Assembly: GCF_003977665.1 (NCBI RefSeq)
Contig: NZ_RYYV01000003.1
Location: 62,001-126,000, forward strand
Origin: Dyella choica
GTDB lineage: Bacteria > Pseudomonadota > Gammaproteobacteria > Xanthomonadales > Rhodanobacteraceae
Reading direction: 5' to 3'
DNA length: 64,000 bases
Shown here one piece after another: positions 61,901-64,000 of this stretch (position 1 is the stretch's first letter; each line of letters begins with the position of its first letter). The notes below the pieces were generated by a model, which did not search any database, was not told where the DNA came from, and saw only the letters and a list, made by a program, of their open reading frames with translations. A program made the translations under genes and the position numbers.

Positions 61901-64000
61901 TCAATGCTTCGCCGGCGGCGGCCCCTGCACGACTTGCATCAAGTTTTCAGGCTTCAGGTACTTCTTGAACGCCACCTGCACCTGCGCGGGTGTCAGCGTG
62001 AGGTAGTGCTTTGCCGCCACCATCGGCTGATCCAGTGGTTCGCCGTGCCATGCCCAATCCAGCAGCGCGCGCGCGATGCTGTTGATGCTGGATACACTCA
62101 CCGGTATCGAACGGATCTCGTACTGGCGTGCGTTATCCAGCTCGCTCTGTTTGATCGGCGCGGTCTGCATCTGGACCAGGTTCTGGCGGATCAGCGTATT
62201 GACGGGGGCGACCTTGTCCGGGTCGCTGCCGTACTGCACGTAGAAGATCGAGCGCGAACGGTCGAAATGCATGCCCGAGCCCGCGCCGTAGGCATAACCA
62301 TGCTTCACCCGGATATCGGTCATCAGGCGTGAAGCGAAGCCATTGCCGCCCAGCACGTTGTTGCCAAGCTGCAAGGCATAGCGATCCGGGTTGTGCATGG
62401 TGAGATCGAGCATCTGGCCCATCAGCACCTGGTCCTGCGAGGCGTACGAGTTGTCGATCACCACGTAGCCGGCCGGATTGACGGCGACCGGCTTGGACAC
62501 GACGTCCGGCTTCGCGCCTTGCGCATTCCACTGGCCGAAGTAGCGCTCCACCGTGGCCTTCGCCAGTTCGGGTGTGACGTCGCCTACCACTACGATGGTG
62601 GCGAGGTCGGGTCGATAGGTGCTGGCGTGATAATCCTTGACGTCCTGCAAGCTCAATGCCCCGATCGTATCGGGCGTAGGCAGGCGCAGATCCGGATCGC
62701 CCGCCGGCAGCAGGCCGGCACGCAGCGCCTTCATCATCTTGTACTGCGGCGACTGCATTTCACCGGCCAGGGCGCGCGCCAGCGTTCCCTGCTGCACGGT
62801 GAAGCCTTGCTGCGGCAAGGCAGGATGGAGTTCGTTGTCGGCCAGCAGTTGCATCGCGCGATCGAAGTGCTCGCTGAGCGCCGCCACTTCGAAATCGGTG
62901 CCGCCGGTTTCGGTGGCGGAAACATCGTCCAGCGCCTTGTGGAAGGCATCGCGATCCAGCGTGGTGGAACCGTAGTCGAACAGCGAACCGAGCAGGCGCG
63001 CCACGCCTTCCTTGCCGGCAGGCTCCTGCAGTTTCGGATTGTTGTCGATGTGGCCCACCACCGTGACGGTCTTGCTGATGCTCGACGGCTGCACGATCAG
63101 TCGGATGCCGTTGTCCAGCTTCATTTCCACGGGCGCCAGCGTCCAGCGCGGCATTTCCAGCTTGCTCAGCTTTTGCGCGGCCCATGCCGGAAGCGGCGCG
63201 TCCAGCTTTTCGTTGCTGTTGAAGGATTCGGAGCCGCCAAAGCCGTTGCTGTCCGGCGGACGCTGGCCGTTCGGGTTGGGTGTGAGCACCACCGTTACGC
63301 GCTCTGCAGGTTTCAGGTACTGGTGCGCGATGCGGTTGACATCGTCCACCGTGACCTGGCGGATCTGCTCTTCCGCCTCTTCCGGCGAATTCAGGCCCAT
63401 CCACGCAATGGCCTGAGACCAGGCGCTGGCCAGCGTCACCGCGCTGTTCTTGTTGAATTGCGCCTGCGCGATTTCCGAGCGCTTGGATGCCTCGACCAGA
63501 TCGGCGGGCACGCCGTTCTTCAGGAGGTCATCGATCACGCCATCCAGGTCCGCTTGCGCGCGGCCGGCATCCCCACCTTTGGGAAAACCGACTTCGATCA
63601 CACCAACCCCGCCATAACTGAAAGGCTGCAATTGCGCGTTGGTGCTGAGCACCTTGCCTTGTGCTGCCAGCTGGGAAAGCGAGCTGCGCGCATTGGTGAG
63701 CACATCCAGCAGCACCTGCGCGGCGGCGTTGTCTTTGTCCATCATGCCTGGCATGCGATACATGAACTGCACCGAGCCGGTGCCGTGCGGCGTGGTGGCG
63801 GCGATCGTTTCGGGCTTCACCGGCTGCAGTTTCAACGGCTGGCGCGCGGGAGTGGCGCCCTTGGCAATCTTGCCGAACAGCTGTTGCACCTTCGCCAGTG
63901 TTTGCTGTGGGTCCACGTCGCCCACGATCACCAGCAGGGCGTTGTTGGGCGTGTACCAATCCTTGTAGAACTTCTGCAGGTTTTGCGCGGTGGTCTGGTC
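61901..64000 (-). CDS. M16-family zinc peptidase, two-unit type (N-terminus beyond window)
   Basis: About 699 codons of a larger pitrilysin/insulinase-family protein are visible; the frame is open to the window end, so the true start and the HXXEH zinc site lie beyond 64000. The visible part holds the end of the first M16 unit (FYKDWYTPNNALLVIVGDV, then YRMPGMMDKDNAAAQVLLDVL) and a complete second unit (MKLDNGIRLIVQPSSISKTV..., NVLGGNGFASRLMTDIRVKHGYAYG). The second unit lacks HXXEH, as is usual for the non-catalytic half. Such proteins are normally periplasmic. A hairpin follows the stop codon. Confidence 0.9.
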   Translation of the reverse strand, partial: DQTTAQNLQKFYKDWYTPNNALLVIVGDVDPQQTLAKVQQLFGKIAKGATPARQPLKLQPVKPETIAATTPHGTGSVQFMYRMPGMMDKDNAAAQVLLDVLTNARSSLSQLAAQGKVLSTNAQLQPFSYGGVGVIEVGFPKGGDAGRAQADLDGVIDDLLKNGVPADLVEASKRSEIAQAQFNKNSAVTLASAWSQAIAWMGLNSPEEAEEQIRQVTVDDVNRIAHQYLKPAERVTVVLTPNPNGQRPPDSNGFGGSESFNSNEKLDAPLPAWAAQKLSKLEMPRWTLAPVEMKLDNGIRLIVQPSSISKTVTVVGHIDNNPKLQEPAGKEGVARLLGSLFDYGSTTLDRDAFHKALDDVSATETGGTDFEVAALSEHFDRAMQLLADNELHPALPQQGFTVQQGTLARALAGEMQSPQYKMMKALRAGLLPAGDPDLRLPTPDTIGALSLQDVKDYHASTYRPDLATIVVVGDVTPELAKATVERYFGQWNAQGAKPDVVSKPVAVNPAGYVVIDNSYASQDQVLMGQMLDLTMHNPDRYALQLGNNVLGGNGFASRLMTDIRVKHGYAYGAGSGMHFDRSRSIFYVQYGSDPDKVAPVNTLIRQNLVQMQTAPIKQSELDNARQYEIRSIPVSVSSINSIARALLDWAWHGEPLDQPMVAAKHYLTLTPAQVQVAFKKYLKPENLMQVVQGPPPAKH

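Overview
The window looks like a chromosomal segment of a GC-rich gammaproteobacterium of the Xanthomonadales, most likely the Rhodanobacteraceae (Dyella/Rhodanobacter/Luteibacter type). This is an inference from three things: a methionine synthase split into two genes, GTAG-headed palindromic repeats like those described in Stenotrophomonas, and the general set of housekeeping genes. No phage, insertion sequence, CRISPR array, rRNA or integrase was seen.

Left part (1-11.5 kb). A long minus-strand operon makes molybdenum cofactor and imports its metal. It starts at a Moco riboswitch (about 6721-6825) and runs moaA, a fused moaC-moaB, moeA, moaD, moaE, mobA, a small unknown gene, a molybdate/tungstate-type binding protein and a permease cut by the window edge. 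Most junctions are 4-base overlaps. The two real gaps each hold a strong palindrome. A YccS-like membrane protein lies upstream. Facing it is an osmoprotectant-type importer made of an ATPase and a fused binding-protein/permease.

11.5-15.5 kb is gene-poor, with small proteins only: a lipoprotein, a four-helix-bundle protein, a lone receiver domain and a glycine-zipper protein. It ends at tRNA-Val(CAC), which has a clear promoter and terminator.

15.7-22.7 kb. A lipid A synthase N-terminal-like protein is followed by split B12-dependent methionine synthase under an ArsR-methyltransferase regulator with a visible promoter and palindromic operator, then an acyl-CoA dehydrogenase.

22.8-46.7 kb. 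An AcrAB-like pump without its own outer-membrane channel is followed by the large NAD-glutamate dehydrogenase, NAD kinase, a cupin, a 5'-nucleotidase and an aldo/keto reductase. Next comes a complete four-gene MdtABC/MuxABC-OpmB-type pump operon and a DMT transporter. Two of the three RND pump subunits carry low-complexity inserts at the same place.

46.9-64 kb. Glutaryl-CoA dehydrogenase, a GNAT/nucleotidyltransferase pair, a fused E1 ketoacid dehydrogenase, a membrane diguanylate cyclase, an FMN reductase, polyphosphate kinase and an AraC regulator opposite a fosmidomycin-type exporter. A compact unit follows: its own promoter, a 42-codon ORF, a family 2 glycosyltransferase and a PglK-like ABC exporter. 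The window ends in a truncated M16 peptidase.

Repeats are the most distinctive feature. Six double-hairpin GTAG elements of about 68-92 bp and one half copy sit between genes, and in three cases the TAG stop codon of a gene is supplied by the element's own terminal GTAG. A second family, based on CGTCATTCCCGCG palindromes, occurs at least four times.
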